A stretch of 35,270 nucleotides of DNA, taken from positions 1-35,270 of the IMG/VR virus record IMGVR_UViG_3300047560_001916. One strand, 5' to 3'. A program made the position numbers and the translations under genes. This document shows positions 28,121 through 35,100 of the stretch, piece by piece. Each line of letters starts with the position of its first letter. Position 1 is the stretch's first letter. The notes below the pieces were generated by a model. It saw nothing but the letters and a program-made list of their open reading frames with translations. It made no database searches and had not been told where the DNA came from. Origin of the DNA: a virus.

Positions 28121-29061
28121 TGTTTGACCCAATCTCTTCATATGAAATAAATGAAAAGCGTGGGTTGATGCAGCAAAAGGTACGTCAAAATAATATGGCA
28201 AACTTTTTGCCACCCATTGGTATGGATTTTATTCAGCATAAAGGCGAAGGTAATTATAAAAAGGTTTTTGGATCTGATGATGGTCATAAGGTACTTGGGG
28301 TATTCAATGATTTTGGATGCAGAAGCGATGACTTTAAAAAAGATCATGGAGATAAGCTGCATGTGTTATTCGCTGGATGCTCTTTTACATACGGGGAAGG
28401 TATGCCGATTGAAACCACATGGTCATATCTAGTAAATAAATACATTAATGAAAATATTGCAGAAACAAGTGGACATTTTAACATTGGCAAAGGTGGGGCT
28501 AACTTTGAGACAATCGTCAATCAAATAATTGGTTACATGAATTATGCTGGTAAACCAGATGTAATTTTTATATTGCTTCCAGAAATTGGTAGAGAGTTTT
28601 TACACTATATGACTCAGGTCTGGCCAATGAATAAGGATTCTGTGCAGATTCCAGGCCCAGGAGAAGTCCCATCTACATTTAATAATTTACGTGAACGTTT
28701 GGTTAATTTCAAATCACTTTGTAATTTAATGGATATAAAGCTTGTTGTCGGATGTTGGGCAATGAACATCGGTAATCATATGACACAAATTGAAAAATAT
28801 GTTGATCCGTTTAAAGATTTGCCTTTTGACGTTATAGATGTTGCAGGTGGAAGTGCTTGGCTACACTCATTTAGAGAAGATGATCTTGGTCATCCTGAAA
28901 TTGAAAAAGAAATACTTGATAGCCTAGATATAAATGATCCATTTAGAAAGTTAGTTTATTTGGCATTAGATGATGCACATCCTGGTTTGCTTGGTCATAA
29001 AATTATAACTAACTACTTTGTCCAATATTTGGACAAAAGTGATATACTTCACAAAAAATAA
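28120..29061 (+). CDS. SGNH-hydrolase-like protein
   Basis: The 313-residue member shows DFGCRSDDF (64-72), strand HVLFAGCSFTYGEG (81-94) with Ser88 as candidate nucleophile, NIGKGGANFETIVNQ, GKPDVIFILLPEIGREF, and a C-terminal DDAHPG with Asp284 and His287. All SGNH landmarks are intact, so it is a likely active hydrolase or acyltransferase. It starts one base inside the previous stop and closes the oxygenase-glycosyltransferase operon. Confidence 0.7.
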   Translation: MFDPISSYEINEKRGLMQQKVRQNNMANFLPPIGMDFIQHKGEGNYKKVFGSDDGHKVLGVFNDFGCRSDDFKKDHGDKLHVLFAGCSFTYGEGMPIETTWSYLVNKYINENIAETSGHFNIGKGGANFETIVNQIIGYMNYAGKPDVIFILLPEIGREFLHYMTQVWPMNKDSVQIPGPGEVPSTFNNLRERLVNFKSLCNLMDIKLVVGCWAMNIGNHMTQIEKYVDPFKDLPFDVIDVAGGSAWLHSFREDDLGHPEIEKEILDSLDINDPFRKLVYLALDDAHPGLLGHKIITNYFVQYLDKSDILHKK

Positions 29062-29068
29062 ACATCAC

Positions 29069-29098
29069 TTGACAACGATTTTAATACCATGCTATACT
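29069..29098 (+). promoter_or_regulatory. promoter TTGACA-18-TATACT for the lysozyme gene
   Basis: TTGACA (29069-29074) and TATACT (29093-29098) are 18 bases apart, the same as at 12298. The predicted start near 29105 gives a leader of about 50 bases with a hairpin and AAGGAGGAAG before the ATG. Confidence 0.75.
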
Positions 29099-29113
29099 AT
29101 ATAGTAAGTAGAG

Positions 29114-29136
29114 ACACCCTTAAATAAGGTGTTTTT
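29114..29136 (+). terminator. leader hairpin with T-run, possible attenuator
   Basis: ACACC (29114-29118) pairs with GGTGT (29128-29132), with a loop that can add A-T pairs, and five T residues (29132-29136) follow. It lies between the promoter and the ATG at 29157, so it could terminate part of the transcripts. The stem is short. Confidence 0.45.
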
Positions 29137-29156
29137 GCTTTTCTAAAGGAGGAAGC

Positions 29157-29756
29157 ATGATACAACCAGAAAATAATGGTAAGATCGCAGTGATCTTTGC
29201 CGTTGTCGTTATGTTGGCTGCTGCTTCAGCAAACGCTAACGCTGCAACACTCACCTCCAGTTCAGGCATTTCACCTACCACATATCATGATGAGGTAACG
29301 AAGTATTTGAATGTGAATGTTGCACCTACGCCAAGCCCGTTAGAACAAGCTATAAAAACTGCAACACTTGTTTCTAAAACTAAGTATGATAACAATGACA
29401 TGCTTACGGCTAGGGAGCTCAAGGCTGTGCTATACAGTGTTGGCTTCCGTGGTAATGATCTAAAAGAGGCATGGGCAGTAGCGATGAAGGAGTCAAATGG
29501 GAGACCAATGGCTCACAATCGCAACTCGTCTACTGGAGATAACTCATATGGGATATTCCAGATTAACATGATTGGTTCTTTGGGACAGGACAGACTGGAT
29601 AAGTTCAATATTAAGAGCTATTCTGATTTGTTTGACCCAGTAACTAATGCTGAAATTGCTTTCTTTATGTCTAATGGAGGCCAAGACTGGTCTGCATGGC
29701 ATGGGATTACTTCAAAGACTAAAGAGTTAATGAAAGACTTCCCTAGTGATTCATAA
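29157..29756 (+). CDS. secreted SLT-type lysozyme/transglycosylase
   Basis: The 199-residue protein starts with a signal-peptide-like region (KIAVIFAVVVMLAAASANANA, residues 9-29, Ala-rich cut site near 29). The catalytic domain includes AWAVAMKESNGRPMAHN (105-121) with Glu112, TGDNSYGIFQINMIG (126-140), FDPVTNAEIAFFMSN and DWSAWHG. These are typical of actinobacterial transglycosylase-like SLT domains. With its own signal it could act without a holin, or be carried on the virion. Hairpin-controlled leader and strong ribosome site suggest tight timing. Confidence 0.88.
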   Translation: MIQPENNGKIAVIFAVVVMLAAASANANAATLTSSSGISPTTYHDEVTKYLNVNVAPTPSPLEQAIKTATLVSKTKYDNNDMLTARELKAVLYSVGFRGNDLKEAWAVAMKESNGRPMAHNRNSSTGDNSYGIFQINMIGSLGQDRLDKFNIKSYSDLFDPVTNAEIAFFMSNGGQDWSAWHGITSKTKELMKDFPSDS

Positions 29757-30162
29757 TTTAATAAAAGAACTCTCGCCTCATCCAGAAAAGTTTTGGATAA
29801 ATCTTGAAACTCAGAACCTTCTGGGTGGGGCGAAGTTCCTCGGAACAACGAACCAGACAATTGAAATTAAGTTTGAAGACATTCAGCGTAATCCTTTTGA
29901 TTACGAAGATCCAGAGACTGTTTTGCATGTTAAGATGATTAGATATATAGTTGATTCTAGATTATCTGAGTTTGCGAAATTAGATGATATTGACAAATTA
30001 GTTATACACAGGGTGGTTGACCCAGATAGCTTTGAGTTTGATTACAAACACTATTGGCTATTCTTTCCAGCAACTAATGCACTTGCTGCTTCTATGCATC
30101 TTCCGCCAGATAAAAGGGTTTTAGAAACTAGCCCAATCTTTATGGCAATTGTATTTAAATAG
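29746..30162 (+). CDS. hypothetical 138-residue protein
   Basis: The start is GTG 29746, overlapping the lysozyme stop by 11 bases. The protein is soluble, with a start MIHNLIKELSPHPEKFWINL, a region rich in acidic residues (PFDYEDPETVLHVKMIRYIV) and a strand-rich end (HYWLFFPATNALAASMHLPP). No family recognised. It converges on the HNH gene with an eight-base overlap. Confidence 0.65.
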   Translation: MIHNLIKELSPHPEKFWINLETQNLLGGAKFLGTTNQTIEIKFEDIQRNPFDYEDPETVLHVKMIRYIVDSRLSEFAKLDDIDKLVIHRVVDPDSFEFDYKHYWLFFPATNALAASMHLPPDKRVLETSPIFMAIVFK

Positions 30163-30598
30163 TTGCCCATTTAATAATGTTACATTGACCATGAGAAGGT
30201 CGAACATTATCAATTGTATCTGTACCACCCTTAGATAGTGGAAATACATGGTCAATATGTAGTGACTTTTCCCAACCATTCTTTCCGCACTGTCGTGGGG
30301 CATCAAGATCAATCAAGCCAAGACAGATATGACATCTATACCCATACATCTCTACAACCTGTATATCAGAATATAGGCCCACTTCACCCTTGTATCTTCT
30401 ACCACGCCTATTTCCACCTGGTGTACGCTGTCTCCAGGCCCTTCTAAGGACGTTAATCTCTTTATTGCGTTCAACTCTTTGAAGCTTCCAGTGGGCCCTC
30501 ATAGCCTCTCTACAGGGCTCACACGGCTCTTCCTGTAGCTTTCGGGTATGCTTATTGTAGCCACTCATAGTGCCACATATAGTTAGATTAGTTGTCAT
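30155..30598 (-). CDS. HNH endonuclease with actinophage N-terminal Cys motif
   Basis: The 147-residue protein has an N-terminal CGTMSGYNKHTRKLQEEPCE followed by PCREAMRAHW, a motif I know from actinophage HNH proteins, then basic residues and a full HNH domain: YRCHICLGLID, LHIDHVFPLSKGGTD with the catalytic Asp-His, and PSHGQCNIIKW. ATG 30598 overlaps the upstream stop by 11 bases. It could be a homing or packaging-related nuclease; packaging HNH genes usually sit next to terminase, which is not seen here. Confidence 0.85.
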   Translation of the reverse strand: MTTNLTICGTMSGYNKHTRKLQEEPCEPCREAMRAHWKLQRVERNKEINVLRRAWRQRTPGGNRRGRRYKGEVGLYSDIQVVEMYGYRCHICLGLIDLDAPRQCGKNGWEKSLHIDHVFPLSKGGTDTIDNVRPSHGQCNIIKWATI

Positions 30599-30803
30599 TA
30601 CAAACTGCACAAGATTTGCTTCCGCAATCCTGGCATTCATGCCTATCTGAACTTAGTTTATTAATGATTTGTGGATCAGTGTAGTCAAAATTAAAAGTGA
30701 TGCATGCAACATGTTCTCCACGCATACCAAGCATCCATGCAACGGCATTCAACACCTTGCTTTTCCATTTTGGCATGTTCAAAATTGTCATAGAATTACT
30801 CAT
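30588..30803 (-). CDS. hypothetical 71-residue protein with Cys-rich end
   Basis: The protein starts MSNSMTILNMPKWKSKVLNA and ends HECQDCGSKSCAVCNDN, with two CxxC pairs that could bind zinc. A leaderless promoter sits before the ATG, and its stop overlaps the HNH start, so the pair forms an operon. It may be a DNA-binding partner for the nuclease; this is inference. Confidence 0.68.
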   Translation of the reverse strand: MSNSMTILNMPKWKSKVLNAVAWMLGMRGEHVACITFNFDYTDPQIINKLSSDRHECQDCGSKSCAVCNDN

Positions 30804-30809
30804 AGATAC

Positions 30810-30839
30810 ATTATCTCACATTTGCATGTTTTTTGTCAA
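30810..30839 (-). promoter_or_regulatory. minus-strand promoter TTGACA-18-GATAAT, leaderless start for 30803
   Basis: On the minus strand TTGACA (complement of 30834-30839) and GATAAT (complement of 30810-30815) are 18 bases apart, with the ATG six bases further on. It overlaps the rightward promoter at 30822-30850. Confidence 0.65.
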
Positions 30840-30850
30840 GATGATATAAT
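30822..30850 (+). promoter_or_regulatory. promoter TTGCAT-17-TATAAT, leaderless start for 30857
   Basis: TTGCAT (30822-30827) and TATAAT (30845-30850) are 17 bases apart, with ATG 30857 six bases later. It shares DNA with the leftward promoter, so polymerase can occupy only one at a time. Confidence 0.65.
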
Positions 30851-30856
30851 TAATAC

Positions 30857-31027
30857 ATGGATATTTATGAAGAAATTGGCAAGGTATTGTTTAAAATAGG
30901 TCAAGATATAGATATTCATAAAATGCCAGACGGCAACCTCATCCTAGATATTAGCTATGATGACTACATTGAAGAAATAGTTAGTCTTTTTGATGACTAT
31001 GTTGATTCCCTGACGATAGAAGAGTAA
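30857..31027 (+). CDS. 56-residue acidic protein
   Basis: A small acidic protein (MDIYEEIGKVLFKIGQDIDI ... DDYIEEIVSLFDDYVDSLTI) set by a leaderless promoter. Its stop overlaps the next ATG (TAATG), making it the leader cistron of the cobalamin operon. No family recognised. Confidence 0.66.
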   Translation: MDIYEEIGKVLFKIGQDIDIHKMPDGNLILDISYDDYIEEIVSLFDDYVDSLTIEE

Positions 31028-31551
31028 TGGTACACTTAACCAAAATTTACACCAAGACTGGTGATACTGGATATACCACGTTGGCAAACAATGAACGTGT
31101 AAAAAAGACACGAATGATTGTTTCAGCCATTGGTACAGTAGATGAAGCAAACTCTGCGATAGGTGCATATGAGCATCACAGCGACATTACAGACAGAATT
31201 CAAAACGATCTATTTGATCTTGGTGCTGAACTAGCAGGGGCAACTACTGTAAGTATTGGTCAAGATAGAATCGATTGGCTTGAAAATATTTGCGATGATA
31301 TGAATGAACATTTAGAGCCATTGCATTCATTTGTATTACCAACTGGAATGCTACACCATGCAAGAACAGTTATTCGTAGAGCTGAGAGAGAGGTTCTGCA
31401 ACTAATTGAGTCTAATGGTTTAGAAGAATATAACGAATTGATACCAATTTACCTAAATAGGCTTTCTGATTTGCTTTTTATCATGGCTAGGTATTATAAT
31501 AGAGGTAATGAAAAACTATGGAAGCCGATGGGACAAAATGAAAAAGATTAA
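31027..31551 (+). CDS. PduO-type ATP:cob(I)alamin adenosyltransferase
   Basis: The 174-residue enzyme transfers the adenosyl group of ATP to cob(I)alamin, making adenosylcobalamin. Family landmarks are IYTKTGDTGYTTL (7-19) for ATP binding, IGTVDEANSAIG (35-46), IQNDLFDLGAELA (58-70), HSFVLPTG (100-107), RTVIRRAEREV (113-123) and the final YLNRLSDLLFIMARYYN. All are present at usual spacing, so it should be active. The most likely user is an adenosylcobalamin-dependent ribonucleotide reductase of host or phage, not seen in the window. The next gene encodes a transcobalamin-like domain. Confidence 0.92.
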   Translation: MVHLTKIYTKTGDTGYTTLANNERVKKTRMIVSAIGTVDEANSAIGAYEHHSDITDRIQNDLFDLGAELAGATTVSIGQDRIDWLENICDDMNEHLEPLHSFVLPTGMLHHARTVIRRAEREVLQLIESNGLEEYNELIPIYLNRLSDLLFIMARYYNRGNEKLWKPMGQNEKD

Positions 31552-31996
31552 TAAGGTAACTGCAGCACTGATTATTGGTGCAGTAGCATTTGTTGGATAT
31601 AATGCAGTTGGTACTCAAACAAAGAGTAACTGTGTTAGCGTACATGTAGATTTTGGTGCACTAGATTCTAATAAGATAGTTGAGTCTTGCATCTCTGCAA
31701 AAGATCATACTAATGCACTAAAAATTCTTGAGCAGGCAAACCTAAAGATTGCTGGTACAGATAAGTATGGACTACAAATTGTATGTCGTGTAAACAATCT
31801 TCCTGGACCTAAGATCGAAAAGTGTAAGACAATGCCACCAGAAAATGCATATTGGGCTGTCATTGTAAAAAATAATGAGTCATTCAACCACAAGTGGGGA
31901 TGGGCTCAGACTGGAATTTCTGATGTATACTTGAATCCAGGAGACTCTCTGGGTCTAGTGTTTATTGAAAATGAGGAAATGAGATGGCCGAATTAG
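31538..31996 (+). CDS. exported DUF4430 (transcobalamin C-terminal-like) protein
   Basis: The 152-residue protein has an N-terminal signal or anchor (KVTAALIIGAVAFVGYNAV, 6-24). The rest fits DUF4430, the fold of the transcobalamin beta domain: TNALKILEQANLKI (58-71), GLQIVCRVNNL (78-88), AYWAVIVKNN (104-113), the GISDVYLNPGDSLGLVF strand pair (126-142). Four Cys (32, 51, 83, 96) could form disulfides outside the membrane. ATG 31538 follows GATGGGAC. It overlaps the adenosyltransferase gene by 14 bases, and a cobalamin-binding role is proposed from fold and context. Confidence 0.7.
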   Translation: MKKINKVTAALIIGAVAFVGYNAVGTQTKSNCVSVHVDFGALDSNKIVESCISAKDHTNALKILEQANLKIAGTDKYGLQIVCRVNNLPGPKIEKCKTMPPENAYWAVIVKNNESFNHKWGWAQTGISDVYLNPGDSLGLVFIENEEMRWPN

Positions 31997-32172
31997 CCGT
32001 AGAACAAATTGACTCCGCTCAAGTATTGGCGGTATTAGATGGTATTGAGCGTAGAGCTACTATGTACTCTATGCTTAATGCATTTCTTAATGTAGCAATA
32101 CCTATTGCATCTATTTATTTATTCAATGAGGTGTCTACATATATCTGGAGAATGCTTACCTGTCCATGCTAA
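31984..32172 (+). CDS. 62-residue single-span membrane protein
   Basis: An N-terminal soluble helix (ELAVEQIDSAQVLAVLDGIE) leads to a hydrophobic span (MLNAFLNVAIPIASIYLF, 30-47) and a short Cys-containing end (RMLTCPC). Overlaps on both sides place it in the cobalamin operon. It could anchor the exported protein or a transporter; no family recognised. Confidence 0.64.
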   Translation: MAELAVEQIDSAQVLAVLDGIERRATMYSMLNAFLNVAIPIASIYLFNEVSTYIWRMLTCPC

Positions 32173-33017
32173 AGTTTCACTGGATGCAACGTTTCAATTG
32201 GCAGAATTCCATGGATGGCATGAATATCATGGCACAAACACTAGAAAATGCTGGTGTTGTGTCTGTACTATTGCCATATGGTTCAGCAAGTCCTGAGTAT
32301 ACTCCTTGGATTCCGTCCATGTGTGCTAATACTAGGAAAATTAAATTCATGCTTGCAATCAGGCCATATGCTATAACTCCTGAATTTGCTGCCAAGCTTT
32401 TCAAAACATACTATTTTACACAGCTATTTAGAGACAGAGTTACTCTAAACATTGTTGCTGGTATTTTAAATGGTGATGAAAAAGAGTACACATTCAAGCA
32501 TTACCCATATGATGTTAGCTATATTGAAGATATAGATAAGAGAATTGATCTTGCAAGACGATGGGCAGAAAGCTTTAGAAATATTATTAATGATAATCCA
32601 GAACATGTATGGAAAGCACCAGATATTTATACAATAGCAGACTCTCCAATAACTGTAGATCTTGCTAATGATTTCTGTGATTTTGCAATTTGTAATCTAC
32701 ATAGAGCAGAATATAATCGTGAACACCTAAAGAAAGATGTTAAATCTGTAATCGTTATTGACCCACTGATTGTTGAGGAGGGCGAGAAGATCGAATATCT
32801 TTGGCATCCTACATGGTTTGATGAGAATAAAGTGGAAGATAGGAAGCAGCGACATGAGATCAATGGCACATATGAAGAAGTTAAACAACAAATTATCAAT
32901 CTGGCCCTGGAGCATAACACAAATGAGTTTTTAATTCATACTGATCAAAAAGATATTTCAAAACTTCTTAAGCTAGTTAAAGAACTTACCGAGCTTGAGC
33001 CAAAGGAGCTTGCATGA
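32166..33017 (+). CDS. luciferase-like flavin-dependent monooxygenase (LLM family)
   Basis: The 283-residue protein resembles SsuD/luciferase-fold enzymes that use reduced flavin and oxygen: an opening KFHWMQRFNW, strand GVVSVLLPYG (30-39), KIKFMLAIRPYAITPEFAAKLFKTYY (58-83, the region after the second strand), RVTLNIVAGILNGDE (91-105) that matches the 'R-l-iNvVtG' segment, and IDLARRWAESF. It is shorter than bacterial alkanesulfonate monooxygenases (about 350-380), mostly by C-terminal loss. It could free sulfur from organosulfonates or oxidise another small substrate. Its start overlaps the small membrane protein stop. Confidence 0.7.
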   Translation: MLKFHWMQRFNWQNSMDGMNIMAQTLENAGVVSVLLPYGSASPEYTPWIPSMCANTRKIKFMLAIRPYAITPEFAAKLFKTYYFTQLFRDRVTLNIVAGILNGDEKEYTFKHYPYDVSYIEDIDKRIDLARRWAESFRNIINDNPEHVWKAPDIYTIADSPITVDLANDFCDFAICNLHRAEYNREHLKKDVKSVIVIDPLIVEEGEKIEYLWHPTWFDENKVEDRKQRHEINGTYEEVKQQIINLALEHNTNEFLIHTDQKDISKLLKLVKELTELEPKELA

Positions 33018-33892
33018 AGCATCTAGACCTACATCCAGGGAATCCAGATTTCTATTGGTTTGATGAGGAACTGCAGAAACCGATGAATGCATTATGGATA
33101 AACACTTCTAACGATAGTAGATTGGACATTTTTAAATATAATCATGCAGAACATATTCAAGATGATATCAATGCCGTTAAAATATCTGATGGCATAAATG
33201 GTTTTGAAATTTCTGACTATCATACAAGTATAGATAATATTCCAACTAGAGATAGCAAATTAGCATTTTCTAATAATAAAAAAAATATTCTATTTGCTGG
33301 TTGTTCAATGACATATGGTTCTGGACTTGAGGTAGGTGAACGATGGGTTGACATCGTATTTGACAAGATAAATTACCTTAATGAATATTCTGGATTATTT
33401 AATTTAGCTCAGCCAGGGGATTCTATGCAAACACAGGTAGGATATATATTCGAATACTGTGCCAAGTATGGCATTCCAGATATGATAATGTTTAATGTGC
33501 CAGATTTCTGGAGGCTTAAAATAGATAATTTTGTATATAAGATTTATGCAGATAGCCACTCTGAATATAACCAAGATGCTCTAGCTAAACTATTAGTTAA
33601 TCTAAATGCACACTATTATGGATTATTAGAAAATTTCTGCAAGATTAATGGGATTAAGCTGATCTCTTTTTCATGGGATAGCGTATCAAACAATGCCTTG
33701 AAAAAGTACAAAAGCTTTAATTATATAGATAATCATATCTTTGAAAAACTTATCTTCAAGCACAGAGACAGCGGTCCATATTCTCTATCAGCAAGAGATA
33801 ATCTACATCCTGGAGTGTCTATGCACAAGGCATGGGCAGAAATTATTTACGAGGTATATAAATATGAAAACAGCAATCGTAACCTCTTTTGA
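33014..33892 (+). CDS. SGNH-hydrolase-like protein
   Basis: The 292-residue member has strand NILFAGCSMTYGSG (91-104) with Ser98 as candidate nucleophile, NLAQPGDSMQTQV, GIPDMIMFNVPDFWRL, and a C-terminal DNLHPG with Asp262 and His265. The catalytic set is intact. Its C-terminal end overlaps the GT8 gene by 29 bases, so a glycosyltransferase is again its partner. Confidence 0.7.
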   Translation: MKHLDLHPGNPDFYWFDEELQKPMNALWINTSNDSRLDIFKYNHAEHIQDDINAVKISDGINGFEISDYHTSIDNIPTRDSKLAFSNNKKNILFAGCSMTYGSGLEVGERWVDIVFDKINYLNEYSGLFNLAQPGDSMQTQVGYIFEYCAKYGIPDMIMFNVPDFWRLKIDNFVYKIYADSHSEYNQDALAKLLVNLNAHYYGLLENFCKINGIKLISFSWDSVSNNALKKYKSFNYIDNHIFEKLIFKHRDSGPYSLSARDNLHPGVSMHKAWAEIIYEVYKYENSNRNLF

Positions 33893-34658
33893 TAGTAACT
33901 ACATGATGCCCTCACAGGTATCTTTGAAGTCGTTATCTGAGAATTATCACGGGGAATCGAAACTAGACGTAATATGTCTAGTAGAACCTAACCTATTAGA
34001 CAAACAAGAGGCATATATAAAGCAACTAGATGCTGATAACTTAAATATTGAGTTTAGATGTTCTCCAAAGTATCTTGATATGGTTAAAAATGGTAATGCT
34101 CATGGCTCAATGTATATTACTCCTGGGTGTAATCATAGAATCTATCTTGGATCAACTCTTCCAGACTATGATAAGGCCATCTATATTGATCCAGATACCT
34201 TAGTTCTTAGAGATATCTCTATGCTGCTTGACTACCCACTTAGAAATAAACTACTTGCAATTGTAGAGCTAAACGCTGAGAATGTTCGTATGTTCTCAAC
34301 AACCGATAGACCATACTTTAATAATGGTGTATTCATTGCAGACCTGAACTACTGGAGAGAGTCTGGTGCAGAAGAAATAATGAATGATTTTACTATTAAG
34401 TATGGACCAACCTTATGCCCAGAACAAGATGCTATGAACTTTGCCTTTATTGATGTCTGGTCTCCGCTTCCCTACTCGTTTAATACATTCCACTATTGGA
34501 TTATCAGTGATAAGATGGATCAATTTACTAATCATAATCGTGACCCATTAATTATTCATTTCGTCGGGCCAGATAAGCCGTGGTATGCCAACAACAGCGA
34601 GTGGGAGCGTAGATGGCATGATACATATAAGAGATTATTTAAGCTCGGCGGTAAATAA
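33864..34658 (+). CDS. GT8-family glycosyltransferase
   Basis: The 264-residue protein shows the GT8 (LgtC/glycogenin) pattern: TAIVTSFDSNYMMPSQVSLKSL (3-24), HRIYLGSTLPDYDKAIYIDP (91-110) with the DPD metal motif at 109-111, VLRDIS, FNNGVFIADLNYWR (about 152-165), CPEQDAMNFAF, and the C-terminal IIHFVGPDKPW with His that binds the second metal-phosphate contact. GT8 enzymes are retaining and use UDP-sugars. ATG 33864 has ACGAGG upstream. It is the last gene of the operon; no clear terminator follows. Confidence 0.9.
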   Translation: MKTAIVTSFDSNYMMPSQVSLKSLSENYHGESKLDVICLVEPNLLDKQEAYIKQLDADNLNIEFRCSPKYLDMVKNGNAHGSMYITPGCNHRIYLGSTLPDYDKAIYIDPDTLVLRDISMLLDYPLRNKLLAIVELNAENVRMFSTTDRPYFNNGVFIADLNYWRESGAEEIMNDFTIKYGPTLCPEQDAMNFAFIDVWSPLPYSFNTFHYWIISDKMDQFTNHNRDPLIIHFVGPDKPWYANNSEWERRWHDTYKRLFKLGGK

Positions 34659-34680
34659 GAAAGCAATCCAAGCCAAAGGC

Positions 34681-34709
34681 TTGACAAATTCTCCCATCCG
34701 TGGCATAAT
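34681..34709 (+). promoter_or_regulatory. promoter TTGACA-17-CATAAT, leaderless start for 34716
   Basis: TTGACA (34681-34686) and CATAAT (34704-34709) are 17 bases apart, with the ATG six bases on. A small AAGCC-AAA-GGCTT inverted repeat (34670-34682) overlaps the -35 box. Confidence 0.7.
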
Positions 34710-34715
34710 AGATAT

Positions 34716-34835
34716 ATGAAACCAGATTGCACAAACTGCCATGAAGGCAATTGCTACCACATTGAAGAAAGTAAAGAGATTGCAAGAGAAGAAGCAATGT
34801 TCTTCGAACTAGAGAGAAGGAATAACCTTGTCTAA
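34716..34835 (+). CDS. 39-residue Cys/His-rich peptide
   Basis: MKPDCTNCHEGNCYHIEESK carries three Cys and two His in the first fifteen residues, enough for a zinc site, followed by an acidic helix. The full leaderless promoter supports expression. AGAGAAGG near its end is the ribosome site for the next gene, which it overlaps by eight bases. Function unknown. Confidence 0.62.
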   Translation: MKPDCTNCHEGNCYHIEESKEIAREEAMFFELERRNNLV

Positions 34836-35100
34836 CCTAGACGATGACCTAATCATTCCCCTAGAGCACACAAATAAGTTCTTTAGGGTAATGCATGCTA
34901 CTAGTAAATGTGTAGGAGACTACTGCACTATCCATAATCGCTCTAACCACAAGATGAGGGCTTTCCCACAATCCTGGCGTGGTGATAGAGGGCTTATGGA
35001 AAGGATTTGCCCACATGGTGTGGGACATCCTGACCCTGATGAAATTAACTTAGATAAGAATGGACGTGGAGTACATGGCTGTGACGGATGCTGTAGATAG
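34828..35100 (+). CDS. Cys/His-rich actinophage protein
   Basis: The 90-residue protein starts at TTG 34828, with AGAGAAGG eight bases upstream and no ATG nearby. It has CVGDYCTIHNRSNHKMRAF (28-46), then PQSWRGDRGLMERICPHGVG (47-66), HPDPDE and a GVHGCDGCCR end. I recall the 'LMERICPHGxGHPDPD ... HGCDGCC' pattern from conserved hypothetical proteins of actinophages. It should bind zinc at one or two sites. Function unknown. Confidence 0.78.
   Translation: MSNLDDDLIIPLEHTNKFFRVMHATSKCVGDYCTIHNRSNHKMRAFPQSWRGDRGLMERICPHGVGHPDPDEINLDKNGRGVHGCDGCCR

Noticed and set aside
32627-32920. Antisense frame rich in Ser and Cys opposite the monooxygenase
   Set aside because: Composition is that of a shadow frame in AT-rich coding DNA.
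34670-34682. AAGCC-AAA-GGCTT as terminator of the GT8 operon
   Set aside because: The stem is five pairs with no T-run and overlaps the next promoter's -35 box.
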